Part shown: positions 1-9,222 of the stretch, piece by piece
Position numbering within the stretch: the first letter of the stretch is position 1
How the letters are laid out: each line of letters begins with the position of its first letter
The notes under the pieces: model-generated
The model's database searches: none
What the model saw: the letters and a program-made list of their open reading frames with translations, nothing else
Told to the model about the DNA's origin: nothing
Translations under genes and position numbers: made by a program
Assembly: GCA_036399015.1 (NCBI GenBank)
Contig: DASWNW010000062.1
Span: forward strand, 119,101-183,100
DNA: 64,000 nt
Direction: 5' to 3'
DNA from: QHVT01 sp036399015
GTDB lineage: Bacteria; Acidobacteriota; Thermoanaerobaculia; Gp7-AA8

Positions 1-1400
1 ACGCGGAAGGCTGCCTCGACGTACTGCGCGTGCGAGCGCCAGGCGACGCGCGGCGGCTCGTACTGGCCGAGGATCTCGTCGAGCAGCTCGTCGGCGAAGC
101 GGCGCGCGTCGTCGGGCGTGTAGCGGGCGAGGCCGAGGCCCTGCCTGAAGTAGCGGTCGGCGCCGGAGGGGGAGAGGTACTTCTCCAGCCGCTCCAGCCG
201 GAACGACGTCGTCCCGATCTGGATCGCCTGCGCCGGCTTCACCCGTCCGATGAAGTTGCCGGTCAGCGCGACGTCGTTCAGCGGCTCCTCCCAAGGCTCC
301 TTGTCGTAGCCGGTGAGCGTCTTCACCACCTGGTACATGTGCCAGCGCATGACCTCGTAGTTGTCGCCGAACACCGCCGGGTCGGTGAAGTAGTCGAGGA
401 GGTTCACCTCGCCGCGCGGCGTCGCCACCGCCTGCACGGTCGCCAGGTGCAGCGTGCGCGACATGCTGGCGTCGACGCCGTGGATCGTGCGGAAGACGTA
501 GGAGAAGAAGGAGGAGTTCTCCGCCTCGTACGTCAGGAGCTGGTGCATCGAGCCGCCGTCGAGGTGGTGCGAGCTGGGGACGATGTAGTTGTTGCGCGCC
601 CAGACCACCGCCAGCGGCAGGTCGCGCACGAGCCCCGCGCGTTTGATCTCCAGCTCGTGCGTGCTGCCGGGCGGCTTCACGGTCAGAACGACAGTACCGA
701 CCGGCTGTTCCACGAGCGAGTTGATCCTGCTCGTGGTCGACGACGCCGCCCAGCGGATGACCGAGCGGTGGGCGAGGTGCTCGACGAGCGTCCGCTCGAG
801 GTGCGGAAGGTTTGCGATCGTGCGCGCGGCCTCGTCGCGGAAGCGGCCGTGATGGTTCGGGTCGCCGAGGCCGGTCGAGCGGCGGACGTCGTGCTCGATG
901 CGTGCGATCACCTCCTCGGGCGGGAAGAGGAAGCGGGCGAACGTGAGCCGGCACTCGGCGCGCGCGGCGCACAGGAAGTCCTGCAGCGCGCGGTCGCTGA
1001 TGCGGTGGACGAGCGTGAGGCGGTGAATGCGCGTCAGGCGCGCGAGGCGGCGCCACACCTGCGTTTCGAGCGCCTCGCCGCGGACGTATCCCTGCCGCGC
1101 GAGCTCGACAGGGTCCGTCATACCGAGGCGGCGGAGCCAGAAGCGGCGCTCGCGGACGTCCGCGGCGGGGATGCGCGAGAGGAGTGTCTCGAACATCAGC
1201 GCCGCGACGCGGCGGGCGGGCCAGTGCACGGCCCGGTCGCGCGCCACCGACTCGAGCTGCTTCGCCAGCTCGCGAAAGTAGGAGCGGTCGCCGAGCAGCA
1301 GCGTGAGGGGAGCTGCCAGAACGCCGGCATGTTCACCGGCGTTCTCACGCAACAGCCGCTCGACGCGTGCGGAGCTCCGCGCGATCGGGGTCCGTTCCAT
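1..1400 (-). CDS. Unknown protein, C-terminus beyond window
   Basis: The frame starts at ATG 1400 and stays open for about 466 codons to the window edge, so the C-terminus is missing. I do not recognise the family. The N-terminal half is rich in Arg and helix-forming residues. The second half holds regular alpha/beta-looking sequence with conserved-looking His, Trp and Tyr clusters (for example MHQLLTYEAENSSFF and MRWHMYQVVKTLTGYD). There is no signal peptide or membrane segment. It begins 9 bases after the stop of the Gly/Lys-rich protein gene, so the two are probably co-transcribed behind the glycosyltransferase. Codon use matches the neighbours, which supports a real gene over the long antisense frame on the plus strand. 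Confidence 0.7.
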   Translation of the reverse strand, partial: MERTPIARSSARVERLLRENAGEHAGVLAAPLTLLLGDRSYFRELAKQLESVARDRAVHWPARRVAALMFETLLSRIPAADVRERRFWLRRLGMTDPVELARQGYVRGEALETQVWRRLARLTRIHRLTLVHRISDRALQDFLCAARAECRLTFARFLFPPEEVIARIEHDVRRSTGLGDPNHHGRFRDEAARTIANLPHLERTLVEHLAHRSVIRWAASSTTSRINSLVEQPVGTVVLTVKPPGSTHELEIKRAGLVRDLPLAVVWARNNYIVPSSHHLDGGSMHQLLTYEAENSSFFSYVFRTIHGVDASMSRTLHLATVQAVATPRGEVNLLDYFTDPAVFGDNYEVMRWHMYQVVKTLTGYDKEPWEEPLNDVALTGNFIGRVKPAQAIQIGTTSFRLERLEKYLSPSGADRYFRQGLGLARYTPDDARRFADELLDEILGQYEPPRVAWRSHAQYVEAAFR

Positions 1401-1409
1401 CGGGCGAGG

Positions 1410-1937
1410 TTACTGCTTGCCCTTGCCCTTGCCCGTGGAGCCGCCCGTCTTGCCGCCGCCGCCGCCGGTCTTGCCTCCGGTCGAGGCCTTGCCGCCGCCC
1501 TGCCCGGTGCCGCCCTTGCCGCCGCCGCCACCGGCTGGCTTGCCGCCGTCCGCCGGCTTGCCGCCCTTGCCTTTGCTCTTACCCTTGCCGCCGCCGCCCC
1601 AGACCGGCCCGCCGGGGCCGCCGAACATCTTCTTCGTCTGGCTCTTGCCCTTGCCCTTGCCCTTGCCGGTCTTGCCGCCGTCGTCGCCCTTCTTGCCCTT
1701 CTTCTTGTCGATCTTCTTCTTGGTCGGGCCGCCGCCGATGGCGATGGCCAGCGCGATGTAGAGCGCGTGGGCGTCGCTGGTGGTGAGGGTGACGGTGGCG
1801 TGGTCGCCGGTGACGACGCCGTTCGTCAGCGCCTCTCCCGAGTCGGCCGCCACCGACGGGGTGACGACGATCGAGACGGTGTCGCCGCCTCCGCCGCCGC
1901 CCTTGCCTTTGCCTTTACCTTTGCCTGTGCTTCCCAT
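1410..1937 (-). CDS. Gly/Lys-rich low-complexity small protein
   Basis: A 175-residue protein of two Gly-Lys repeat regions around a short ordinary segment (about residues 19-70) that contains TVSIVVTP, a threonine-rich stretch and a hydrophobic run ALYIALAIAIGG. The rest is tracts of KGKGKG, GGGG and KKK. The start at 1937 is chosen because GGAGGT lies just upstream. The composition suggests a disordered, strongly basic, nucleic-acid- or polyanion-binding protein, or a surface or secreted matrix protein. No family is recognised and no cleavage motif for a modified peptide is evident. It lies between a glycosyltransferase gene and an unknown gene in the same orientation. Confidence 0.6.
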   Translation of the reverse strand: MGSTGKGKGKGKGGGGGGDTVSIVVTPSVAADSGEALTNGVVTGDHATVTLTTSDAHALYIALAIAIGGGPTKKKIDKKKGKKGDDGGKTGKGKGKGKSQTKKMFGGPGGPVWGGGGKGKSKGKGGKPADGGKPAGGGGGKGGTGQGGGKASTGGKTGGGGGKTGGSTGKGKGKQ

Positions 1938-1994
1938 GGGGACCTCCTTCAGCCGGGGACGATTACCGGGACGTCGACGCACGCCGCGCGCGCG

Positions 1995-2753
1995 TCAGCT
2001 TGCCAACTGGCTCAACGTGTCGTGGACCACCTTCCCGGCGAGCGGCGCATAGCGGGGGCGCGCGCGGAGATCGGCGACGTTGCGGAGGCCCTCGTTCTTG
2101 AGCCGCCGCTTCGGGTCGTGATGGCTGTTGCGGTTGTAGAGGATCAGCGGCTCCTCGATGTGCCGCGCGCGGCGGGTGGTGGCCATCTCCAGCATCGGGA
2201 ACATGCAGGCCACGTCCTCGCCGATGCGGAAGTAGCGGCCGTCGCGGTCGCGCAGGTCCTGGTCGGCGATGAGGTCGAACAGCCACCGCTTCCAGGTGCG
2301 CACCGCCGTCCCCAGCCAGGGCGACGTCCGAAAGTCGGCGCCGTCGCGATAGGCCGGCCAGCGCCCCGGATGCTCCCGGCTGTTGCTGATCCAGCTCCCG
2401 TACGTCATCCAGCAGTCCTCGTCCGCATGCTCGAAGGCGATCCGCTCCAGCGCCCGGTCGGTGATGAACCAGTCGTCCCCGTCGAGGATGACGATCACGT
2501 CCTCCGCCTCCGCCTCGCTGCGCCGGATGGCGTTGAGGATGTTCTCCATCGGATAGAGCCGCCGCCGGTTCCGCGTGACGACGATGCGCGGATCGCCCCC
2601 CGCGGTCTCGATGGCGCGCTCATACGTCCGGTCCCCTACCCGGTCGACCGTGACGATCGCCTGCCAGTGAAACCACGACTGCATCTGCAGCGACTGCAGG
2701 CAAGGCCCGATGTAGTCCTCGCACAACCCGCAGTTGACGACGATCTTGAGCAT
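1995..2753 (-). CDS. Family 2 glycosyltransferase
   Basis: A 252-residue GT-A type glycosyltransferase, probably transferring a sugar from a nucleotide-sugar donor at the cytoplasmic face. The N-terminus is a nucleotide-binding strand (MLKIVVNCG), followed by a typical GT2 pattern and the metal-binding DGDD motif at residues 91-94. There is no membrane segment. I place the start at ATG 2753 because the open frame upstream of it is only repeat sequence (NQQPATSN-type translation of the GTTGCTGG repeats). Acceptor and sugar cannot be read from the sequence. It is the first gene of a three-gene minus-strand run with the Gly/Lys-rich protein. Confidence 0.85.
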   Translation of the reverse strand: MLKIVVNCGLCEDYIGPCLQSLQMQSWFHWQAIVTVDRVGDRTYERAIETAGGDPRIVVTRNRRRLYPMENILNAIRRSEAEAEDVIVILDGDDWFITDRALERIAFEHADEDCWMTYGSWISNSREHPGRWPAYRDGADFRTSPWLGTAVRTWKRWLFDLIADQDLRDRDGRYFRIGEDVACMFPMLEMATTRRARHIEEPLILYNRNSHHDPKRRLKNEGLRNVADLRARPRYAPLAGKVVHDTLSQLAS

Positions 2754-2794
2754 CCCGATATGAAGACGCGCGGGGGAGGGTGGGTGTGACTTTC

Positions 2795-3400
2795 GGTTGC
2801 TGGTTGCTGGTTGCTGGTTGCTGGTTGGCGGGGGCGGTTGCCGGTTGCCGGTTGCCGGCGGTTGCGTGTTGCTGGTGGTTGCGTGTTGCGCGTTGCGCGT
2901 TGCCCGGGCTGTCCCGGCCTCGGGACACGGCGTCCCGCCGAGGAACTCCGAGGAACCCGGCCGCGCGGGGAGGGTGGGTGGGACCTCGTGACTTGTTGCT
3001 GGTTGCTGGTTGCTGGTTGCTGGTGGTTGCGCGTTGCGCGTTGCCCGGGCTGCCTCGGCTTCGGGGACACGGCGTCCCACCGAGGAACTCCGAGGAACCC
3101 GGCCGCGCGGGGAGGGTCGGGTGACCTCGTGACTTGTTGCTGGTTGCTGGTTGCCAGCGGTTGCGTGTTGCGCGTTGCGTGTTGCCCGGGCTGCCTCCGC
3201 TTCGGGACACGGCGTCCCACCGAGGAACTCCGAGGAACCCCGAGGAACTCCGAGGAACCGGCGTCACCTGGCCGCCCGCAGCTGAAACGCCCGGGCAACA
3301 CGCAACGCGCAACGCGCAACCCCTAACGACCGGCAACCGGCAACCGGCAACCGACAACCGGCAACCAGCAACCAGCAACCAGCAACCAGCAACCAGCAAC
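2795..3400. repeat. Composite inverted repeat of short tandem words
   Basis: This fills most of the 709-base gap between the divergent genes at 2753 and 3463. The left side has three successive modules, the last two about 141 bases apart. Each has tandem GTTGCTGG/GTTGCCGG words, then GCGTTGC words, then CCCGGGCTG, GGGACACGGCGTCCC, GAGGAACTCCGAGGAACC and a CGCGGGGAGGGT segment. The right side (about 3295-3400) carries the complements GCAACGCGCAAC and CAACCAGCAACCAG, so the whole region can fold as one very long hairpin. It is open in several frames, but I regard those translations as accidental. A promoter for the oxidase gene must lie in or just after it. Confidence 0.85.
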
Positions 3401-3462
3401 ACCCCCCCGGTCACACCACCCCCTCCCAATGCGTCTTCAGTAAAGAAGTCACGGAGGAGAAG

Positions 3463-6400
3463 ATGTCGTTCGATTGCCGCCGGCTCGTCCTGTCCCTCGG
3501 CGTGTTCCTGCTCGTGCTGTCTCATACCGCGGCGGCGCAGTCCGCGGCGCCGGCCGCGGCGGGGGGTGGGTGCAACCGCACCATCGTGGCGAAGGTCGTC
3601 GCGCTCGACGCTCCCTTCTTCCTCAACCGCCTCGGCGCGCTGATGCCCGAGGGCATGGTCTTCGCGCTCGAGCGCGACGTCGTGAGGGTGACCGACTGCC
3701 CCTCCGGTCAGTGGTGCCCCCGCGCGCGCCTCCGCGATGGCAAGCGGCCCCGCCCCATCGTCCTGCGCGTCAACCAGGGCGACTGCCTCGACATCCAGTT
3801 CACCAACCTCCTCGCCGACGTCCCCGCTCCCTACAACAAGGGCGTCCAGCCGGCCACCCGCCACGCCTCCGTGCACGTCGCCGGTATGCAGATGCAGACC
3901 TCCATCGACGACGACGGCTCCTACGTCGGCGTCAACAACAACAGCCTCGCCGCGCCGGGCGAGTCGAAACGCTACCTCGTGCGCGCGCTCGAGCAGGGGA
4001 CCTATCTCCTCAACAGCGAAGGCGCCGCGTGGGGCGGACTCAATCTGCCGAACGACGGCGCGCAGGTCACGGCGGGCCTCTTCGGCGCCGTCAACGTCGA
4101 GCCGCCGGGCGCGGTCTGGCTGCGCAGCCAGATCACCAACGCCGAGATGATGCAGGCGGTCGACAAGACCAAAGGCAACAACGGCTTCAGCCCCACCGGC
4201 CAGCCCTTCCTCGACTTCAGCTCACCCGTCCTGCAGATGCTGCAGGGCAACGAGCTGGTGAGCACCGACCTCACCGCCATCATCGCCGGGCCGCGCGAGA
4301 ACGGCTACATCTTCCCCGAGTCCGACGACCCCTTCACCAGCCCGGTGCCCTACCTGCCGGACCGCCGCCAGCCGTTCCGCGAGTTCACCATCGAGTACCA
4401 CGAGCTGAACGACGCGCAGCAAGCCTTCCCCGTCTTCGACTACAAGGGGGCGAGCCTCACCGCCACGCTGCAGGCCGCGGGCGACGCGTTCGCGATCAAC
4501 TACGGCAGCGGCGGCATCGGCGCGGAAATCCTCGCCAACCGCTTCGGCCTCGGCCCGATGAACAGTTGCGCCGACTGCCGCTTCGAGGAGTTCTTCCTCA
4601 GCTCCTGGACCGTCGGCGATCCGGCCATGGTCGTCGACTATCCCGCCAACGCCCCCTGCACCGACACGGCCCTCAACAACCCGAGCGTCACCAACACCGC
4701 CATCCCCGCCGCCCCCTGCACGCCGGGCGTGAAGGAGAACGCGCCCGACGGCGTCACGCCGCAGCGCAAGGCGACCAAGGCGCTGTATCCCGAGGACCCG
4801 TCGAACGTCTACCACAGCTACATCAACGACCGGGTCATCTTCCGGACGCTCCACTCCGGCACCGGCGTCTCGCACGTGCATCACCTGCACGCGCACCAGT
4901 GGTTCCACACCGCGAACGCCGACGGCAGCACCTACCTCGACTCGCAGCTCATCAACCCCGGCAGCGCCTACACGATGGAGATCGCCCACCTCGGCAGCGG
5001 CAACCTGAACAAGGTCGTCGGCGACTCGATCTTCCACTGCCACTTCTATCCCCACTTCGGCGCCGGCATGTGGGCGCACTGGCGCTCGCACGACGTCTTC
5101 GAGATCGGCACGCGCCTCGACCAGAACGGCAAGCCGGCCGCCGGCTGGAACCGCGCGCTCCCTGACGGCGAGATCGCCGCCGGCACCCCCATCCCGGCAA
5201 TCGTGCCGATGCCGGCCAAGGCGATGGCGCCGATGCCGGCGCGCGTGCAGATCGTTCCCGTCAAGGATCCGAACGTCCCCAACGGCCCCGTCGCCGGCTG
5301 GCGCGCCGAGACGCATCCCGACGACCTGAAGGCCGGCATCAACCCCGGCTATCCCTTCTTCATCCCCGGCGTCGGCGGCACCCGCGCCCCGCACCCGCCG
5401 ATGGACTTCGCCATCGACAACGGCAAGGAGCTGAACGGCGGCCTGCCGCGCCACGTCCTTCTCAACGCGAACATCAGCAAGGAAGCGCACAACTACCTCA
5501 ACTTCGAGAAGGACGTCGACTACGTCAACGCGTACCGCCTGCCGGAGCAGGGGACCGACGTCGAACAGGTGGCGATGAAGTTCCACGCCACCTGCTGGCA
5601 CGACACCTTCAACTCCCTCGGCGGCCCGGCCAAGTACCGCACCAACGGCCTCCCGCCCGCGCAGGGCGCGCCGTATGCCGACCCCGGCATCCAGGGCAGC
5701 TCGACGAGCGACAACTGCCTGCCGGTCAAGGACTGGTTCACCTACAAGACCGCGGTGGTGCAGACCGACTTCGTCCTCAACAAGCTGGGGTGGCATTACC
5801 CGCAGTCGCGCCTCCTCACGCTCTGGGAGGACGCCGTGCCGACCGTCGACGGGACGCGGCCGCCGGAGCCGCTCTTCATCCGCGCCAACAGCGAGAGCGG
5901 CGTCTCCTTCTGGCACACCAACCTGGTGCCGGCGTACTACCTCATGGACGACTACCAGGTGCGCACGCCGACCGACATCATCGGCCAGCACATCCACCTC
6001 GTGAAGTTCGACGTGACCTCGTCCGACGGCGCCGCGAACGGCTACAACTACGAGGACGGGACGCTCAGCTACCAGGAAGTGCAGGAGCTCATCGACGGCA
6101 TCAACCAGTGCGGCGGCCTGGCGGGCGGCCCGAACTCCATCGGCCCCTGCAAGGGAGGGGCGGGACGCGTCCCGCTGAAGGCGGAGGCGCCGCCGAAGGG
6201 GCTCTGCCCCGACCCCACGAAGAAGCCGTGCAGCGACTGGTTCGGCGCGCAGACCACCGTCCAGCGCTGGCTGGCCGACTCGCTCTCCAGCCCCGCCGAC
6301 GCGGTCAACGGCGAGCGCACGCTGCGCACCGTCTTCACCCACGATCACTTCGGACCGTCGACGCACCAGCAGACCGGCCTCTACGCCGCCTTCATGGTCG

Positions 6401-9222
6401 AGCCGCGCAACAGCAAGTGGTACCTCAACGACGCCGCGCGGACGCCGATGCGCACGCGCCCCGACGGCGGCCCCACCTCGTGGGAGGCGATCATCGAGAC
6501 GCCCGGCTCGCCGAAGGACACTTACCGCGAGTTCGCCCTCGCGCTGCAGGACTTCCAGTTCGCCTACCTCCCGGGAAGCCTCTCCAAGGCGAAGCCGTTC
6601 ACCGGCACCGAGACGGTGCAGGGCGGCGGGACCGTCGCCGCGCCGGCAGGCGACAGCTGGGCCGATCCGAGCAACGCCATCGAGCCGGCGGCGGTGAACA
6701 CGCACCAGCCGGGACCGCAGATCATCAGCGCCGGTCCCACCTCCGGCACCCTCTCCTTCAACTACCGCAACGAGCCGCTGCCGTTCCGCGTGGCAGGCGT
6801 GTCCTCGTATGCCAGCGGTGACGCGAACGCCACCGACCTCGCCTACGTCTTCGCCTCGAACGTCACCCGCAACATGCCGCAGCTCAACGTGCAGCCCACG
6901 CCCGGCGCGCCGATCGGCACCTCCGGCTTCCGCTATCCCGCCCGGCCGCTCACGCCCGGCATGGAGCCGGGCGATCCCTACACGCCGCTGCTCCGCGCCT
7001 ATGAGGGCGACCGCGTGCAGGTCCGCGTCATCGTCGGCGCGCACATGCTCCCGCACGACTTCACCATCCACGGCGTGAAGTGGCTCTTCGAGCCGTCGTA
7101 CGCGAACTCCGGCTACCGCAACAACCAGTCGATGGGCATCTCGGAGCACTTCGAGTTCTTCTTCAACGCCCCCCGCGCCAGCCCCGCCACCGACACCGCG
7201 CACAACTGGTCCGACTACCTCTACATGACCGACGCCTCGAACCAGAAGCACGGCATCGTGGACGGCATGTGGGGGCTCTTCCGCGCCTACAAGAGGCAGC
7301 GGAACGACCTGCCGACGCTCTCCACCAACGCCACCATCACGCCGCTGCCGGCGCGCGCCAACGGCTACAGTTGCCCGCCCGAGGCGCCGGTGCGCTCGTT
7401 CCTCGTGCAGGCCGAGACGCCCTCGTCCCCGATGATCTACAACGGCCGCGGCGTCGACGGCGCCGGCAAGTTCCCCGCGTCGACGATTCAGAATCCCTAT
7501 CCGATGCTCTACACCTTCCAGAGCACCGCCGCGCCGGGCGGGACGTCGACCAACGTCGCGCCGAACAGGACCGAGCCGCTGATCCTGCGCGCGAACGCCG
7601 GCGACTGCATCGCCCTCACGCTCAAGAACGCGATGAACACCTCGGCGCCGGTGTTCGGCATCACCTCCACCGCCGCCTTCGCGCAGAACATCCCCCTCGC
7701 GCCGTCGCAGAACGCCGGCATCACGCCGCACCTCCTGGCCTACGACGTCATGACCAGCAGCGGCATGAACATCGGGTTCAACCCGGTGCAGACCGTCGCC
7801 CCCGGCGGCGCGCCGCGGACCTACTACTGGTACGCGGGGCAGAACAACGTCGCCAGCGACGCCGTCGTGGCCGGGGAGCCGATGGAGCTGGCGGGCGTGA
7901 ACCTCACCCCCGCCGATCCGCTCGAGCAGGACAAGCACGGCCTCGTCGGCGGCATGATCGTCGAGCCGCGCGGCTCGATCGCCTGCTACGACACCTTCAA
8001 CCCGCAGGGCACCACCTACCCGACCTACGCCTCCGCCTGGATCTACGACGGCGGCACCTGCGGCCAGCCCGGCAGGCTCCGCCACCGGGAGTTCGTGGCC
8101 ATCACGCAGGACGACACCTCGAACCTCACCTGGTCGGCCGCCTGCTACTGCGCCGCGTCCACCCCGCAGACGGGACAGGACTGCACTCCCTGCCTCACGC
8201 CCGTGCAGACGGCGATCTCGTCGCAGGCCGTCGTGCCGCCGGTGCAGACCGCGATCAACTACCGCACCGAGCCGATGACGTACCGCTTCAACGCCACGCA
8301 GTTCGTCACGTTGCCCACGGTCTGGCGCGGCTTCAGCGACGGCTGGGTGCTGGCCGAGCCGCAGACGCCGATCTTCGCGGCCGCGCGCAATACCCCCACG
8401 CGCATGCATCTCCTCCACCCGGGCGGCAGCGGCGACCAGCAGGTGTTTGCGCTGCACGGGCACGTCTGGCAGGAGCTGCCGTACGTCGAGCGCTCCACCC
8501 AGATCGGCAACAACCGCCTCTCCATGAACCTCGGCGCGCGCGACAACTACGGCACCAACACCGCCTACTCGATCGTCCTCGACCACAACGGCGGCGCGGG
8601 CGGCGAGAAGGGGATCGTCGGCGACTACATCTACCGCACCACCCCCGCGAACTTCGTGACGCAGGGCCTCTGGGGCCTCATGCGCGTCGGCCAGGGAGGC
8701 AGCGACATCGTCAGCCTGGCGGCGGCGCAGTTCTCCAGCGGCGGCCTGCAGGTCAGCGGCTCGACGACGGTGTTCGTCGAGAACGGCAGCAACCCTCGCA
8801 ACGGCACCCGCGCCTCGACCGTCGCGCTGTCCGTCCGTCCGAAAGGCTCGACCGGCACCGGCACCCCGCTCGCCACCGTGCAGGTCGGCGAGGGAGGCCT
8901 CTGGAACTACAGCAGCGGCCCGACGTCGATGCCGCAGGCCGGCAACTCGGAGGTGGTGGCGGTGTCGCCGAACGGCGGCCAGGCCGTCCTCCCGATCTCG
9001 CTCGCGCTGCTCCCGTCGACCCCCGCCGACGCGCAGCAGCCCGACGCCGCCGGCGAGAGCATCCGCTTCGTGAACCTCCCGCGCCCGACCAACGCGCCGG
9101 GCGAGGTGCAGCCGCCGCGCGCCAAGCCGGACGAAGGCCTGCTCGCGCCGAAGACCCCCGGCGTCCCGCAGGCGCCGAAGAGCGAGCCGGCGGAGCCGCC
9201 GCCGGCGGAGCCGAAGCCATGA
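3463..9222 (+). CDS. Giant secreted multicopper-oxidase-like protein
   Basis: A 1919-residue protein with a signal peptide (hydrophobic run about residues 10-25, cleavage near AAAQS). Copper-ligand style motifs recur: HVHHLHAHQWFH near residue 470, HCHFYPHFGAG near 524, THDHFGPSTHQQTG near 959, HDFTIHG near 1197 and LHGHVWQE near 1663. This fits several concatenated cupredoxin domains, as in very large bacterial multicopper oxidases of the manganese-oxidase type, but it is much longer than common laccases (about 500 residues). A Pro/Ala/Lys-rich tail (from about 1845) could tether or span the envelope. The start has GGAGGAG upstream. It overlaps the next gene by ATGA. Substrate is unknown; metal oxidation is a guess. 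Confidence 0.85.
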   Translation: MSFDCRRLVLSLGVFLLVLSHTAAAQSAAPAAAGGGCNRTIVAKVVALDAPFFLNRLGALMPEGMVFALERDVVRVTDCPSGQWCPRARLRDGKRPRPIVLRVNQGDCLDIQFTNLLADVPAPYNKGVQPATRHASVHVAGMQMQTSIDDDGSYVGVNNNSLAAPGESKRYLVRALEQGTYLLNSEGAAWGGLNLPNDGAQVTAGLFGAVNVEPPGAVWLRSQITNAEMMQAVDKTKGNNGFSPTGQPFLDFSSPVLQMLQGNELVSTDLTAIIAGPRENGYIFPESDDPFTSPVPYLPDRRQPFREFTIEYHELNDAQQAFPVFDYKGASLTATLQAAGDAFAINYGSGGIGAEILANRFGLGPMNSCADCRFEEFFLSSWTVGDPAMVVDYPANAPCTDTALNNPSVTNTAIPAAPCTPGVKENAPDGVTPQRKATKALYPEDPSNVYHSYINDRVIFRTLHSGTGVSHVHHLHAHQWFHTANADGSTYLDSQLINPGSAYTMEIAHLGSGNLNKVVGDSIFHCHFYPHFGAGMWAHWRSHDVFEIGTRLDQNGKPAAGWNRALPDGEIAAGTPIPAIVPMPAKAMAPMPARVQIVPVKDPNVPNGPVAGWRAETHPDDLKAGINPGYPFFIPGVGGTRAPHPPMDFAIDNGKELNGGLPRHVLLNANISKEAHNYLNFEKDVDYVNAYRLPEQGTDVEQVAMKFHATCWHDTFNSLGGPAKYRTNGLPPAQGAPYADPGIQGSSTSDNCLPVKDWFTYKTAVVQTDFVLNKLGWHYPQSRLLTLWEDAVPTVDGTRPPEPLFIRANSESGVSFWHTNLVPAYYLMDDYQVRTPTDIIGQHIHLVKFDVTSSDGAANGYNYEDGTLSYQEVQELIDGINQCGGLAGGPNSIGPCKGGAGRVPLKAEAPPKGLCPDPTKKPCSDWFGAQTTVQRWLADSLSSPADAVNGERTLRTVFTHDHFGPSTHQQTGLYAAFMVEPRNSKWYLNDAARTPMRTRPDGGPTSWEAIIETPGSPKDTYREFALALQDFQFAYLPGSLSKAKPFTGTETVQGGGTVAAPAGDSWADPSNAIEPAAVNTHQPGPQIISAGPTSGTLSFNYRNEPLPFRVAGVSSYASGDANATDLAYVFASNVTRNMPQLNVQPTPGAPIGTSGFRYPARPLTPGMEPGDPYTPLLRAYEGDRVQVRVIVGAHMLPHDFTIHGVKWLFEPSYANSGYRNNQSMGISEHFEFFFNAPRASPATDTAHNWSDYLYMTDASNQKHGIVDGMWGLFRAYKRQRNDLPTLSTNATITPLPARANGYSCPPEAPVRSFLVQAETPSSPMIYNGRGVDGAGKFPASTIQNPYPMLYTFQSTAAPGGTSTNVAPNRTEPLILRANAGDCIALTLKNAMNTSAPVFGITSTAAFAQNIPLAPSQNAGITPHLLAYDVMTSSGMNIGFNPVQTVAPGGAPRTYYWYAGQNNVASDAVVAGEPMELAGVNLTPADPLEQDKHGLVGGMIVEPRGSIACYDTFNPQGTTYPTYASAWIYDGGTCGQPGRLRHREFVAITQDDTSNLTWSAACYCAASTPQTGQDCTPCLTPVQTAISSQAVVPPVQTAINYRTEPMTYRFNATQFVTLPTVWRGFSDGWVLAEPQTPIFAAARNTPTRMHLLHPGGSGDQQVFALHGHVWQELPYVERSTQIGNNRLSMNLGARDNYGTNTAYSIVLDHNGGAGGEKGIVGDYIYRTTPANFVTQGLWGLMRVGQGGSDIVSLAAAQFSSGGLQVSGSTTVFVENGSNPRNGTRASTVALSVRPKGSTGTGTPLATVQVGEGGLWNYSSGPTSMPQAGNSEVVAVSPNGGQAVLPISLALLPSTPADAQQPDAAGESIRFVNLPRPTNAPGEVQPPRAKPDEGLLAPKTPGVPQAPKSEPAEPPPAEPKP

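Noticed and set aside
1..1400. LanM/lanthipeptide dehydratase next to the Gly/Lys-rich small protein as a modified-peptide system.
   Set aside because: I do not see the dehydratase or cyclase zinc motifs, and the small protein has no leader or Cys/Ser/Thr-rich core.
30..2789. Very long open frame on the plus strand across the first 2.7 kb.
   Set aside because: It is antisense to three genes whose minus-strand translations show domain motifs and good start sites; its composition is Arg/Ala/Val-rich shadow sequence typical of GC-rich DNA.
2620..3876. Long open minus-strand frames through 2795-3400 with NQQPATSN-type peptides.
   Set aside because: They are translations of tandem GTTGCTGG repeats; the real glycosyltransferase starts at 2753.
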